From Anaerolineales bacterium (GTDB taxonomy: Bacteria; Chloroflexota; Anaerolineae; 4572-78; J111), in assembly GCA_020634855.1 (NCBI GenBank), contig JACKAU010000002.1:1054001-1118000 (forward strand): 64,000 bases of DNA, in the 5' to 3' direction. This document shows positions 43,653 through 51,983 of the stretch, one piece after another. Both the position numbers and the translations under genes were made by a program. Under the pieces are notes generated by a model, which was not told the origin of the DNA, did not search any database, and saw only the letters and a program-made list of their open reading frames with translations. Numbering within the stretch: position 1 is the stretch's first letter; every line of letters begins with the position of its first letter.

Positions 43653-43680
43653 TTGGCAGAACACGACTTTAGGCTAAAAT
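43653..43680 (+). promoter_or_regulatory. Promoter of the typA leader
   Basis: TTGGCA (43653-43658) and TAAAAT (43675-43680) are separated by 16 bases. Transcription from near 43687 would give a leader of about 230 bases before typA. Confidence 0.6.
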
Positions 43681-43686
43681 ATAATT

Positions 43687-43833
43687 AAAGCCACGCGGTG
43701 ATCTGGCGTTTGATGCCCGGTTCACTGCCAAACGGGGCAAAGCCGCCATTCCACACTTTTGAGACTAACAAAACGGATGGCAATCTATAGCGCCTCCGTC
43801 AGGCTGGTACCCGTAAAAACTATTTAAGGGGCT
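43687..43833 (+). ncRNA. Structured leader RNA upstream of typA (candidate riboswitch or attenuator)
   Basis: GCGGTGA (43695-43701) pairs with TCACTGC (43722-43728). The loop word CGTTTG (43707-43712) pairs with CAAACG (43729-43734), which directly abuts that stem, giving an H-type pseudoknot. ACGGG (43732) can pair with CCCGT (43810), and AGCC (43741) with GGCT (43802). Inside, ACGG/CCGT and GGC/GCC form a further hairpin (43773-43799). The 3' side carries TGGTACC, which recalls a T-box but without its full consensus. An intrinsic terminator follows. I could not assign it to a known family. Confidence 0.5.
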
Positions 43834-43857
43834 AGAGCCAAAAAGGCTCTTTTTTTA
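43834..43857 (+). terminator. Intrinsic terminator in the typA leader
   Basis: AGAGCC, a five-A loop, GGCTCT and a run of seven T make a textbook intrinsic terminator. It lies between the structured leader and typA, about 60 bases before the gene, so it most likely works as a conditional attenuator. Confidence 0.8.
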
Positions 43858-43917
43858 TGCCCGTCAGCAGAGATTATAAGGTCTTGAAACCAAGACGTTT
43901 GATTGAAAAGGAAACTC

Positions 43918-45771
43918 ATGACTCAACGAACCGATCTTAGAAATATTGCAATTATTGCCCACGTTGACCACGGCAAAACCACGCTGGTTGATGGCATGCT
44001 CCGGCAGGCCAAAGTGTTTCGCACCAACCAACAGGTAGCCGAACGCGTAATGGACTCGAATGATTTAGAGCGCGAACGCGGGATTACGATTTTGTCCAAG
44101 AATACCGCCATCACTATTGAAGACCCAACTACAAAAGAGTTGGTTAAAATCAATATTGTCGATACGCCTGGCCACGCTGACTTTGGCGGTGAAGTAGAGC
44201 GCGTCCTCAATATGGTTGATGGGGTGCTGCTGCTGGTTGACGCCGCCGAAGGGCCGATGCCCCAAACCCGCTTCGTCTTAAAAAAGGCGCTGGAGATGGG
44301 CCATCGAGCCATCGTCGTCATCAACAAAATCGACCGAAAAGATGCCGATGTCGATCGGGTGCTCAATGAAACGTTCGACCTGTTTATCGAACTGGGCGCA
44401 ACCGACGAACAGGCTGACTTTCCGGTGGTGTACACCATCGCCACCACCAGCCAGGCCGGACTTACACCTGAGCTTCAGCCTGATCTGCAACCGTTGTTTG
44501 AAACCATTCTGCGCGAAACGCCGCCGCCGGAGGCTAACCCGGATGCGCCGCTGCAAATCCTGGTGACAACCTTAAGCTACGATACCTATCGCGGCCTGAC
44601 GGCGATTGGGCGCATTTTTGCCGGTCAGGTACGCGTCGGTGCGCCTATTGTCCGGTTAACGCCTAACGGCGAGCGATTCTCGGACCAAGTGCGTTATCTC
44701 TATGTCCATGAAGGCTTAAATCGTAAAGAAGTGCCACAGGCCGAAGCCGGCGAAATTGTGGCCATCTCCGGGTTGGAGGAAGTGTCTATCGGCGATACGT
44801 TAGCCGATGCCGATAATCCGGTGCCGCTGCCCTCGATTCGGGTGGAAGAGCCGACCGTGCGGATGACCTTCGCCATTAACACCTCACCGTTTACCGGCCG
44901 TGAGGGCAAGTGGAGTACCTCCCGCCGACTGCGCGAACGGCTGTCTGAGGAGCTAAAACACAACATCGCCCTGCGGGTGGATGAAACGGACAGCGCCGAC
45001 ACCTTTACCGTGTCCGGGCGGGGAGAACTCCACCTGGCTATTCTCATCGAGACGATGCGGCGGGAAGGGTACGAATTTCAAGTGTCTCGACCGGAGGTGA
45101 TCATCAAGCCGGGGCCGGACGGAACGCTGCAAGAACCGTACGAGGAGGCTTTTATCGAAACCTCTTCGGAAACGGTCGGCGCGGTGGTGGAAATGTTAGG
45201 CAAACGACGCGGCGAGATGATTCACATGGAAAACACCAACGACGGGGCGACCCGGTTAACGTACATCGTACCGACACGCGGACTGCTAGGATTTCGGTAT
45301 CAGTTTCTAACGGCGACCCGGGGGATGGGGACGATCAACACCATTTTCCACGGGTATGGACCGGTGGCCGGGGCAATCGACGCGCGTTCAAAAGGCTCGC
45401 TGGTAGCCTGGGAAGCGGGCGCGTCAACCACTTTCGGTATTCAAAACGCCGAGCAGCGGGGTATTCTGTTTGTCGGTCCCGGCGTTGACATTTACGAAGG
45501 AATGGTGGTCGGCGAGCACCAACGGCCCGGCGATCTTGAGGTGAACGTTTGTAAGAAAAAGCAGCTCAACAACATGCGCAGCGCCATACGCGATATCGAT
45601 GTGGCGCTGACCCCGCCCCGACAAATGAGCTTAGATGAAACCATTGAATATCTGGCCGATGATGAACTGCTAGAGGTAACGCCCAAAAACCTGCGCATTC
45701 GCAAACGGGTTTTGGATAAAAACCAGCGGGCCAGAGAGTCTAAACGGGCCAAGGCGGCCCTGGCCGTGTAA
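43918..45771 (+). CDS. typA: Ribosome-associated GTPase TypA/BipA
   Basis: The 617-residue protein is a translational GTPase of the TypA/BipA branch: G1 AHVDHGKTT, RERGITILSKN in switch 1, DTPGHADFGGEV, NKIDRKDADVDRV, and the TypA-specific C-terminal FGIQNAEQRGILFVGPGVDIYEGM. It acts on the 70S ribosome and in ribosome biogenesis under stress or cold. The start is the ATG at 43918 with AAGGAAA upstream. A small hairpin (GTCTTG/CAAGAC, about 43880-43895) lies shortly before it. The leader with terminator suggests regulated readthrough. Confidence 0.95.
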   Translation: MTQRTDLRNIAIIAHVDHGKTTLVDGMLRQAKVFRTNQQVAERVMDSNDLERERGITILSKNTAITIEDPTTKELVKINIVDTPGHADFGGEVERVLNMVDGVLLLVDAAEGPMPQTRFVLKKALEMGHRAIVVINKIDRKDADVDRVLNETFDLFIELGATDEQADFPVVYTIATTSQAGLTPELQPDLQPLFETILRETPPPEANPDAPLQILVTTLSYDTYRGLTAIGRIFAGQVRVGAPIVRLTPNGERFSDQVRYLYVHEGLNRKEVPQAEAGEIVAISGLEEVSIGDTLADADNPVPLPSIRVEEPTVRMTFAINTSPFTGREGKWSTSRRLRERLSEELKHNIALRVDETDSADTFTVSGRGELHLAILIETMRREGYEFQVSRPEVIIKPGPDGTLQEPYEEAFIETSSETVGAVVEMLGKRRGEMIHMENTNDGATRLTYIVPTRGLLGFRYQFLTATRGMGTINTIFHGYGPVAGAIDARSKGSLVAWEAGASTTFGIQNAEQRGILFVGPGVDIYEGMVVGEHQRPGDLEVNVCKKKQLNNMRSAIRDIDVALTPPRQMSLDETIEYLADDELLEVTPKNLRIRKRVLDKNQRARESKRAKAALAV

Positions 45772-45793
45772 TCGACAATAAGTCCACAAAGCC

Positions 45794-46336
45794 GTGCAAC
45801 TAGAAACAAAACGTCTTATTTTACGCGAATATAGCGCTTATGACCTAGCCGCAGTTTTGGCTTACCAGACTCACCCGGCCTACCTGCGCTATTATCCTTG
45901 GCAGCGGCGAACGCGAAGCCAGGTGGAGAGCTTTCTGCATCAACTGATCGAGTGGCAAACCGACCAGCCCCGTCTGAAATTTCAATTGGCCGTTGAGTTA
46001 AGAGAGACCGGCGACTTAATTGGTTCTTGCGGTCTACGAAAAAGTAAGGATGACTCGTTTGAGGGAGAGGTGGGTTATGAGATTGATCCGCACTATTGGG
46101 GGGCCGGTTACGCCACCGAGGCCACCGAGGCCATCGTAACATTCGGTTTTGACACGTTGCAGTTGCACCGTATTTTTGCCTCAGTAATTGCCAACAATGC
46201 CGGGTCACGCCGGGTTGTAGAAAAGCTGGGGTTTACCTACGAGGGGCAACTGCGTGAGAACCAGCGATTTAAGGATCGCTGGTGGGATACCTGTCTCTAT
46301 GGGCTGCTTAAGCATGAATGGCACAAGACCTTATAG
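45794..46336 (+). CDS. RimJ/RimL-type GNAT acetyltransferase
   Basis: The 180-residue protein opens LETKRLILREYSAYDLAAVLAY and has the EVGYEIDPHYWGAGYATEATEAIV acetyl-CoA region and NNAGSRRVVEKLGFTYEG, all hallmarks of the RimJ/RimL group. Members acetylate protein N-termini or small molecules such as antibiotics and amino acids. The start is GTG, 23 bases after typA, without a clear ribosome binding site, so translation may depend on readthrough from typA. Confidence 0.85.
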   Translation: MQLETKRLILREYSAYDLAAVLAYQTHPAYLRYYPWQRRTRSQVESFLHQLIEWQTDQPRLKFQLAVELRETGDLIGSCGLRKSKDDSFEGEVGYEIDPHYWGAGYATEATEAIVTFGFDTLQLHRIFASVIANNAGSRRVVEKLGFTYEGQLRENQRFKDRWWDTCLYGLLKHEWHKTL

Positions 46337-46436
46337 GTTTCCGAGACATGTTTATAGAGACCCATCTGTCCAATTGGAATGGTTGGAATGATAAATAGCC
46401 ACATCTGGCGCTTGAAACCCTATAAGGTCTCATCCA
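46322..46436. repeat. MITE-like inverted repeat with AGACCTTATAGGTTTC arms
   Basis: AAGACCTTATAGGTTTC near 46327 and GAAACCCTATAAGGTCT near 46416 are inverted copies with one mismatch, about 70 bases apart. Single arms occur near 61443 (GGAAACCTATAAGGTCTTGA) and 43873 (ATTATAAGGTCTTGAAACC), and a degenerate one near 41112. The left arm overlaps the end of the GNAT gene. Confidence 0.7.
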
Positions 46437-46441
46437 GATAA

Positions 46442-47650
46442 CTACGATTTTCGGACTTCAATGGGTAGTTGAATCGTGAATTGGGTATATTGGCCAACCT
46501 GACTTTCGCACCGGATGGTCCCCCCTAACTTTTGAGTAACCAGATTGTAGGTAATATGCAAACCCAAACCGGTCCCTTCGCCGTGCCGGGCGGTGGTAAA
46601 AAACGGCTCAAATATCTTGTTTAGGTTTTCCGGCGAAATACCGCAGCCATTGTCAGTGTATTGCAAGATAACTCGGTCTGCATCTTGATACACCTCAAAT
46701 CGCATCAATCCGTGGCCGCCATAGGGGTACCCATGTTTAATCGAATTCATAACCAGGTTGGTTACCACTTGTGAAAAGGCGCCCGGATAGCTGGTGAGTT
46801 TGACCTGGTCATCGCCCTCAATCTCAATACGATGGCCGGTCTGCTTCAGTCGAGGCCCCAAACTCCGGATGACTTCTGTCAGGTATGGCTTTAACGAAAA
46901 TTTCCGTTGGTCGAGATTAGTCTGGTCAACGGCCACTTGTTTAAAGCTCTGCACCAATTCGGCGGCCCGACTCAAGTTTCGCAAAATCAATTCGCTGCTG
47001 TCTCGGGCCACATTCACGTAATCCTCTAACACCGACCGTTTGATCTGTCCATTTTCAATCTCTTTAAAAAACAAGGCTGTCTCATCGGCTAAGGTTGAGG
47101 CCGCGGTCACGCCGATGCCAATCGGCGTGTTAATTTCGTGAGCCACACCCGCTACCAGGTTGCCCAGGGCGGCCATTTTTTCTGACTCGATCAGTTGTCG
47201 TTGCGTTGCATTTAGGTTTTCAAATGCATCCCGGATTTCCTGGTTGGATTGTTGGATTTGCCGGGTTAGCTCGCGCAGGCGTAAATGGGTGTTGATTCTG
47301 GCCAGCACTTCGGCCTGCTGAATTGGCTTGGTCACGTAATCCACCGCGCCGGCTTCAAACCCTTTGACTTTATGGTCAACGTCAGCCAGCGCCGTCATAA
47401 AGATAATCGGGATATCCCGGGTTCGATCATCTTGCTGTAAACGCCGGCAGGTTTCAAAGCCATCGATACCTGGCATCATCACATCCAGTAAGATGATATC
47501 GGGCTGCCCGGCGCGGGCAATGGCTAATCCATCTTCACCATTTTGAGCAACCATCAGTTCAAAGCCATCCATTTCCAGATACTCGGCCATAACTCTGAGG
47601 TTGGTCGGTTGATCATCAATAATCAGAATGGTCTGTTCTTTACGTTCCAC
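46442..47650 (-). CDS. Receiver-histidine kinase hybrid protein
   Basis: The 402-residue protein has an N-terminal receiver (phospho-acceptor Asp56 in LLDVMMPG), a coiled-coil linker (about 125-160), a DHp segment with His171 in GVAHEINTP and a HATPase domain (NLVMNSIKHG, DNGCGI, GEGTGLGLHI). No membrane segment is seen, so it is cytoplasmic. The layout suggests that phosphorylation of the receiver by another kinase controls its own kinase. Its start overlaps the 3' end of the upstream 1368-residue sensor gene by 11 bases, so the two are likely partners. Confidence 0.92.
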   Translation of the reverse strand: MERKEQTILIIDDQPTNLRVMAEYLEMDGFELMVAQNGEDGLAIARAGQPDIILLDVMMPGIDGFETCRRLQQDDRTRDIPIIFMTALADVDHKVKGFEAGAVDYVTKPIQQAEVLARINTHLRLRELTRQIQQSNQEIRDAFENLNATQRQLIESEKMAALGNLVAGVAHEINTPIGIGVTAASTLADETALFFKEIENGQIKRSVLEDYVNVARDSSELILRNLSRAAELVQSFKQVAVDQTNLDQRKFSLKPYLTEVIRSLGPRLKQTGHRIEIEGDDQVKLTSYPGAFSQVVTNLVMNSIKHGYPYGGHGLMRFEVYQDADRVILQYTDNGCGISPENLNKIFEPFFTTARHGEGTGLGLHITYNLVTQKLGGTIRCESQVGQYTQFTIQLPIEVRKS

Positions 47651-50600
47651 GGGTTTCTCCAGAGCTACGGTATTGATCCAGTAAATTTACCAGTTCTTGT
47701 TGGCGAAATTCAGTGGCTAACGTTCTCACTACCTGCACAAAGGCGGCATACGTTTCGCCCATCGCTTCAATGTGATCCATATACTGCCGAATTCGAGGCA
47801 GCCGGCCCATTTCAGCCCATCGATATAACTGTTCTAATTCGGCCGGCGGGGGTGGCGTGAGTTCAGACAGATCGATACCCTTGGCCAACCGCGACTCCGC
47901 TCTTTCAGCCTTGTACTCCCAATCGAGCTGTAACTGATCGGCCAGAAATGTCAAAAGTTCCTCTCGATCAACCGGCTTAGCCAAGAAGGCGTCACAGCCG
48001 GCCTCCTGGCTCACTTTACGGTCTTCCGCAAAGGCGCTGGCCGACAAGACAATGATCGGCGTCTGTTGATGATCCGCCATCTGCCGAATTTGTCTAACGG
48101 CCTCCAACCCATTCATTCCCGGCATGACCAGATCGGTGAGAATGGCGTCAACAGCCCTTTGTTCTAACCGCTGCAATATCTCTTGGCCATTCTCCGCCTC
48201 GATGATCGTAAACCCCAAAGGCTCCAGCATTTCACGCAGCACCAGACGGTTGGTCAGTTTATCATCAGCGACCAATATTGTTTGTCTGCGACCGTGATAA
48301 CCGGTAATCGCTTTGGTCGGGACGGCCATTTCCACCATCGAGGTCTCAAACACCGGCGCCTTTAATTCAAACCAAAACCGGCTTCCTCGGCCTGGTTCGC
48401 TTTCAAATTGCAATTCACTGCCCATTAGATCGACCAACTGCCAGGTAATCGACAGGCCCAAGCCGGTTCCCTCGCGTCGAAGCGTATGTTCACCAACTTG
48501 TTCAAACGGATAAAATATCTTTTCTAAATCTTCGGCGCTAATTCCCACCCCCGAATCCTCAACTTCAAAACGGATGAGTTGCCTCTTCTTATGGGTTTCA
48601 TCTTGGTCAATATCTCCGACCGATGAGACGCGTAGCGTGACTTGTCCTTCATTTGTAAACTTAACCGCATTGCCCATCAGGTTGATCAACACTTGCCTTA
48701 AGCGGGTCTCGTCGGCCAAAACACCAACGGGTAAGGCGTTATCGGCTTCCAGGGCAAACTCTAAGCCTTTATCTTTAGCCCACATCTCAATAATGCCAAC
48801 CACGCCCTGTAAGAATTGATCTAAATGCAGCTCGGTTATATTCAATTCCATTTTCCGGGCCTCAATCTTAGCCAGATCCAGAATATCATTAATCAGCGTC
48901 AACAGATGCTGGCCGCTCTGTTGGATAACCTCCAATCCGGCCAGCGTTTGGCGATCAAGAGCGGGCTTGCGTATAAGGGCTTGCGCGTAACCCAAAATAC
49001 CGTTGAGCGGGGTGCGCAGTTCGTGACTCATTCTCGATAAAAATTCACTCTTGGCTCGGTTGGCCGCGTCTGCTTCTTCTTTAGCCTGCCGCAACATTTC
49101 TTCCGCTTCTTTACGTCCGGTAATATCCCGGATAGCGCCCGTAAGGATCCTCTCGCCGCTACGCAGACGAAAGGCGGCTTTTTTGGTTAAAATAACGCGG
49201 GTATTGCCATAAGCATCTGTAAGTTGTTCTTCATTTTCCACGGGGTGTTCAGTAGCAAACACCTTATTATCGTTTTTCCAAAATATGTTGGCCTGTTCTT
49301 TGGGAACAAAATCATAGTCACTCAATCCGCGCAGTTCAACCGCCGTCCGCCCCATGAATTTGCAGAAGGCGTCATTAAACTCTATAAAGCGATGCTGTTC
49401 ATCTTTGACAAAAAGCGGATCAGGAATGGCATTAATCACCGAATTAAAAAACTCAGCCGCATTGCGTAGTTCTTCCTCCAATCGTTTGCGCTCCGTACTA
49501 TCCCAGACCAGGCCCTGATAATGGGTAATTTGGCCCGTCTCATCACGCCCAATGGTGGTCCGATCCTCTACCCAGCGCACCGGTCCATCTTTGGTGATAA
49601 GCCGGTACTGCTGGCTGTATTCATCGATACCATTGGCTGAATAACTTTCCACCTCCTGAGCTACGCGGGCCACATCATCCGGGTGGATCATATCGCTGTA
49701 AGATATCTGACCAGACAAAAAATCGTCAGAGGTGTAGCCAAACTGGGCCACATTATCCGTTACAAAATCGACCGGCCAGCCCTCTTTAGCCAGCCATCTA
49801 AAAAGCATCACCGGACTGTTTTCAACAATAGCGTTAGCCTGTCTCAACAGTTCTTCAGCCTTCTTCCGTTCAGTTATATCGTAAAAACCGGTGATTAAGG
49901 CCGACTTGCCAAAAAAAGTGATGGGCGATATGGAAATATTGGCCCAAAATAGTGAACCATCGTATCGTTTGAGCCGGATCTCCCTATTTTTGATGATCCC
50001 GTCTTTCTGTAAAGTCGTGAGCACGATGTCGCGCTCAGCGGGATTGTAGTAATAGTCACCTACTTTCTGATCAATCAATGTTTCAACCGGCGCGCCCAAC
50101 AAATCGGCCAGAGCTTTGTTGCCATACAGACCCCAACCATCTTCAATTCGGGTGATCGAGATCGGTGTGAGAAAGTTACTGATAGCGGTTCTAAACTGTT
50201 CCTCACTGGTGCGTAACTTTTCCTCGACCAGTTTACGCTCGGTGATGTCTTGCCCAACGCCAACAAGGGCCAGCGGCTGGCCTGTTTCCGAACGAATGAC
50301 GCGTCCGCGATTATACGTGTAGCGTAATTCCCCGTTGTGTAGGATGACTCGATATTCTTGTTCAAACTCCTCCTGATTCGACTCAAGAGTACTTCGAACA
50401 GATTGAAAAAAATAGTCCGCATCTTCAGGGTGAATAAGCTTTTGGAAGAAGTCAAAATCGATCAGGGTCGTTGTAGGGACATCAAAGTTCTTGTATAGTT
50501 GCTCGCTCCACGTTATAGCGTTTGTGGTTAGATCCAATCGCCACCACCCTAAGCGAGCCATACGTTGGGCTTCAATCAAACGGCTTTCGCTTTCACGCAG

Positions 50601-51746
50601 GGATGCTTCTATCTGCTGCCGTTTGGCAATATCTTGTTGAAGTTGCTCATTAACCTGAGCCAACTTGGTTGTCCGCTCCGTAACTCGCTGTTCCAGCGAG
50701 TTAATGGTGTCTCGCAATCGATCGGTCATGGTATTGAAAGCCCGGGCTAATTGGCCCAGTTCATCCTGAGACTCAACGTGCACTTGTTGGGTCAAATCAC
50801 CGGCGCTTATCGCGTGCGCTGTTGTCGCCAAGCGTTCCAGCGGGTCTACAATTTTATTAGCCGCGACTAAGGCCAATCCGGTCGCAAGTATCAGCACAAA
50901 CACCAGGGTCACCCCCACAATGGTTACTTCTCGCCACGCCAGCGCAAACGCTTGATCGGTGGCGATCTCACTCACAACCGTAAAAATCCGATCACCTAAA
51001 ACCATTGCCTTTGAGGCCAAAATAACCTGGGTACCATCAAGGCCGGTAGTCAGTCCAGGCTGATCGGGCAGCTCAAAATAGGTTTTAGGTAAATTCATCG
51101 AAGTATTAGCCTGAGCAATAACCTGATCGGTCTCATCTAAGATATAGATTTTTTCTTCAGGAGTTGGCTGAAATTCAGCCAAAATAGCCCAAATCTGGCT
51201 AACGCGAACTGAGGTAATGAGAACACCGCTCATTTCGTTTTGAGTAACACTAAAGAACGGTAAGGCTATCGTCATCTGGGGTTCTTGTGTGACCTCATCA
51301 AAATGAATTGGACCGTAATAAATCGCCCCTGTGGATTTTGGAATAGTAAACGCCTCATCGGTAGCATAATTAATCGGTTCGTGATTGGCCGGGGAGATAT
51401 GAGAAGAGAAGTGAATTTGCTCATCTCCACTGTTATCGACCAAAATCAATTCAATAAAGTCAGGTTGATTAGATTGTAGTTCCAATAATAGACTTCGTCG
51501 CCGCTCCATACTCAAATTGGCCAGCCCGCGATTTTGCGTAATATGCTCCAAATGCTCTTGGAATTCGTGGATAAAATGTTCAATCTCGTGAGCCACCGCT
51601 TCAGCCACTGCCTGTTGTTCGTTGATAGCGTAGGCTTGCTCAAGAGCAAAAATCTGCCAGGTCAACAAAATTCCGACCGCAAGTAACGGTCCGACTGCCA
51701 GGCCGATAATAGTTAGGGTTAATCGAGCGCGAATTGAACGATTCAT
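47640..51746 (-). CDS. Multi-PAS hybrid histidine kinase with extracellular Cache-like sensor
   Basis: The 1368-residue protein has an N-terminal membrane helix (about 10-32), a Cache-like extracellular domain, a second helix (about 270-290), a HAMP domain (KIVDPLERLATTAHAISAGD) and a coiled coil. Four PAS/PAC units follow, then DHp with His908 in MSHELRTPLNG, HATPase (NLMGNAVKF, GTGLGLSI) and a receiver with Asp1205 in LTDLVMPG. About 110 residues after the receiver could form an HPt-like helical region, but no clear HPt His motif stands out. It is an inner-membrane receptor for a small ligand. Confidence 0.92.
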   Translation of the reverse strand: MNRSIRARLTLTIIGLAVGPLLAVGILLTWQIFALEQAYAINEQQAVAEAVAHEIEHFIHEFQEHLEHITQNRGLANLSMERRRSLLLELQSNQPDFIELILVDNSGDEQIHFSSHISPANHEPINYATDEAFTIPKSTGAIYYGPIHFDEVTQEPQMTIALPFFSVTQNEMSGVLITSVRVSQIWAILAEFQPTPEEKIYILDETDQVIAQANTSMNLPKTYFELPDQPGLTTGLDGTQVILASKAMVLGDRIFTVVSEIATDQAFALAWREVTIVGVTLVFVLILATGLALVAANKIVDPLERLATTAHAISAGDLTQQVHVESQDELGQLARAFNTMTDRLRDTINSLEQRVTERTTKLAQVNEQLQQDIAKRQQIEASLRESESRLIEAQRMARLGWWRLDLTTNAITWSEQLYKNFDVPTTTLIDFDFFQKLIHPEDADYFFQSVRSTLESNQEEFEQEYRVILHNGELRYTYNRGRVIRSETGQPLALVGVGQDITERKLVEEKLRTSEEQFRTAISNFLTPISITRIEDGWGLYGNKALADLLGAPVETLIDQKVGDYYYNPAERDIVLTTLQKDGIIKNREIRLKRYDGSLFWANISISPITFFGKSALITGFYDITERKKAEELLRQANAIVENSPVMLFRWLAKEGWPVDFVTDNVAQFGYTSDDFLSGQISYSDMIHPDDVARVAQEVESYSANGIDEYSQQYRLITKDGPVRWVEDRTTIGRDETGQITHYQGLVWDSTERKRLEEELRNAAEFFNSVINAIPDPLFVKDEQHRFIEFNDAFCKFMGRTAVELRGLSDYDFVPKEQANIFWKNDNKVFATEHPVENEEQLTDAYGNTRVILTKKAAFRLRSGERILTGAIRDITGRKEAEEMLRQAKEEADAANRAKSEFLSRMSHELRTPLNGILGYAQALIRKPALDRQTLAGLEVIQQSGQHLLTLINDILDLAKIEARKMELNITELHLDQFLQGVVGIIEMWAKDKGLEFALEADNALPVGVLADETRLRQVLINLMGNAVKFTNEGQVTLRVSSVGDIDQDETHKKRQLIRFEVEDSGVGISAEDLEKIFYPFEQVGEHTLRREGTGLGLSITWQLVDLMGSELQFESEPGRGSRFWFELKAPVFETSMVEMAVPTKAITGYHGRRQTILVADDKLTNRLVLREMLEPLGFTIIEAENGQEILQRLEQRAVDAILTDLVMPGMNGLEAVRQIRQMADHQQTPIIVLSASAFAEDRKVSQEAGCDAFLAKPVDREELLTFLADQLQLDWEYKAERAESRLAKGIDLSELTPPPPAELEQLYRWAEMGRLPRIRQYMDHIEAMGETYAAFVQVVRTLATEFRQQELVNLLDQYRSSGETRGT

Positions 51747-51983
51747 TGAGATAACCTTGCGTGTTGAGTTATCTACATTATATCTAAGAGTGAGGCAGAT
51801 GACACGCTGAGTACAAAAAATCGAGTACGGCTTGTGCGCATTAACCGAAAAAGCGTGACTGTGTGTAAAACACCACCGTCTCTTTCCTTATTTAAAGAAA
51901 TACCTGTATAATTTTTCAGATGACATAACCAAGGTACTAGTTTAGCCATAAAGCATCCGTAAGAGCAAACGAGGAGAAGGACA
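51747..51983. promoter_or_regulatory. Divergent promoter region upstream of the subtilase-like gene
   Basis: A TATAAT at 51907-51912 lies about 70 bases before the plus-strand start, with only a weak -35. GAGGAGAAGG (51971-51980) is a good ribosome binding site for the gene at 51984. No other feature is seen. Confidence 0.45.

Noticed and set aside
43687..43833. c-di-GMP-I (GEMM) riboswitch before typA
   Set aside because: GGGCAAAGCC recalls part of that class, but the GGCAAACC and GCCGGGUUACC segments in their required order are not present.
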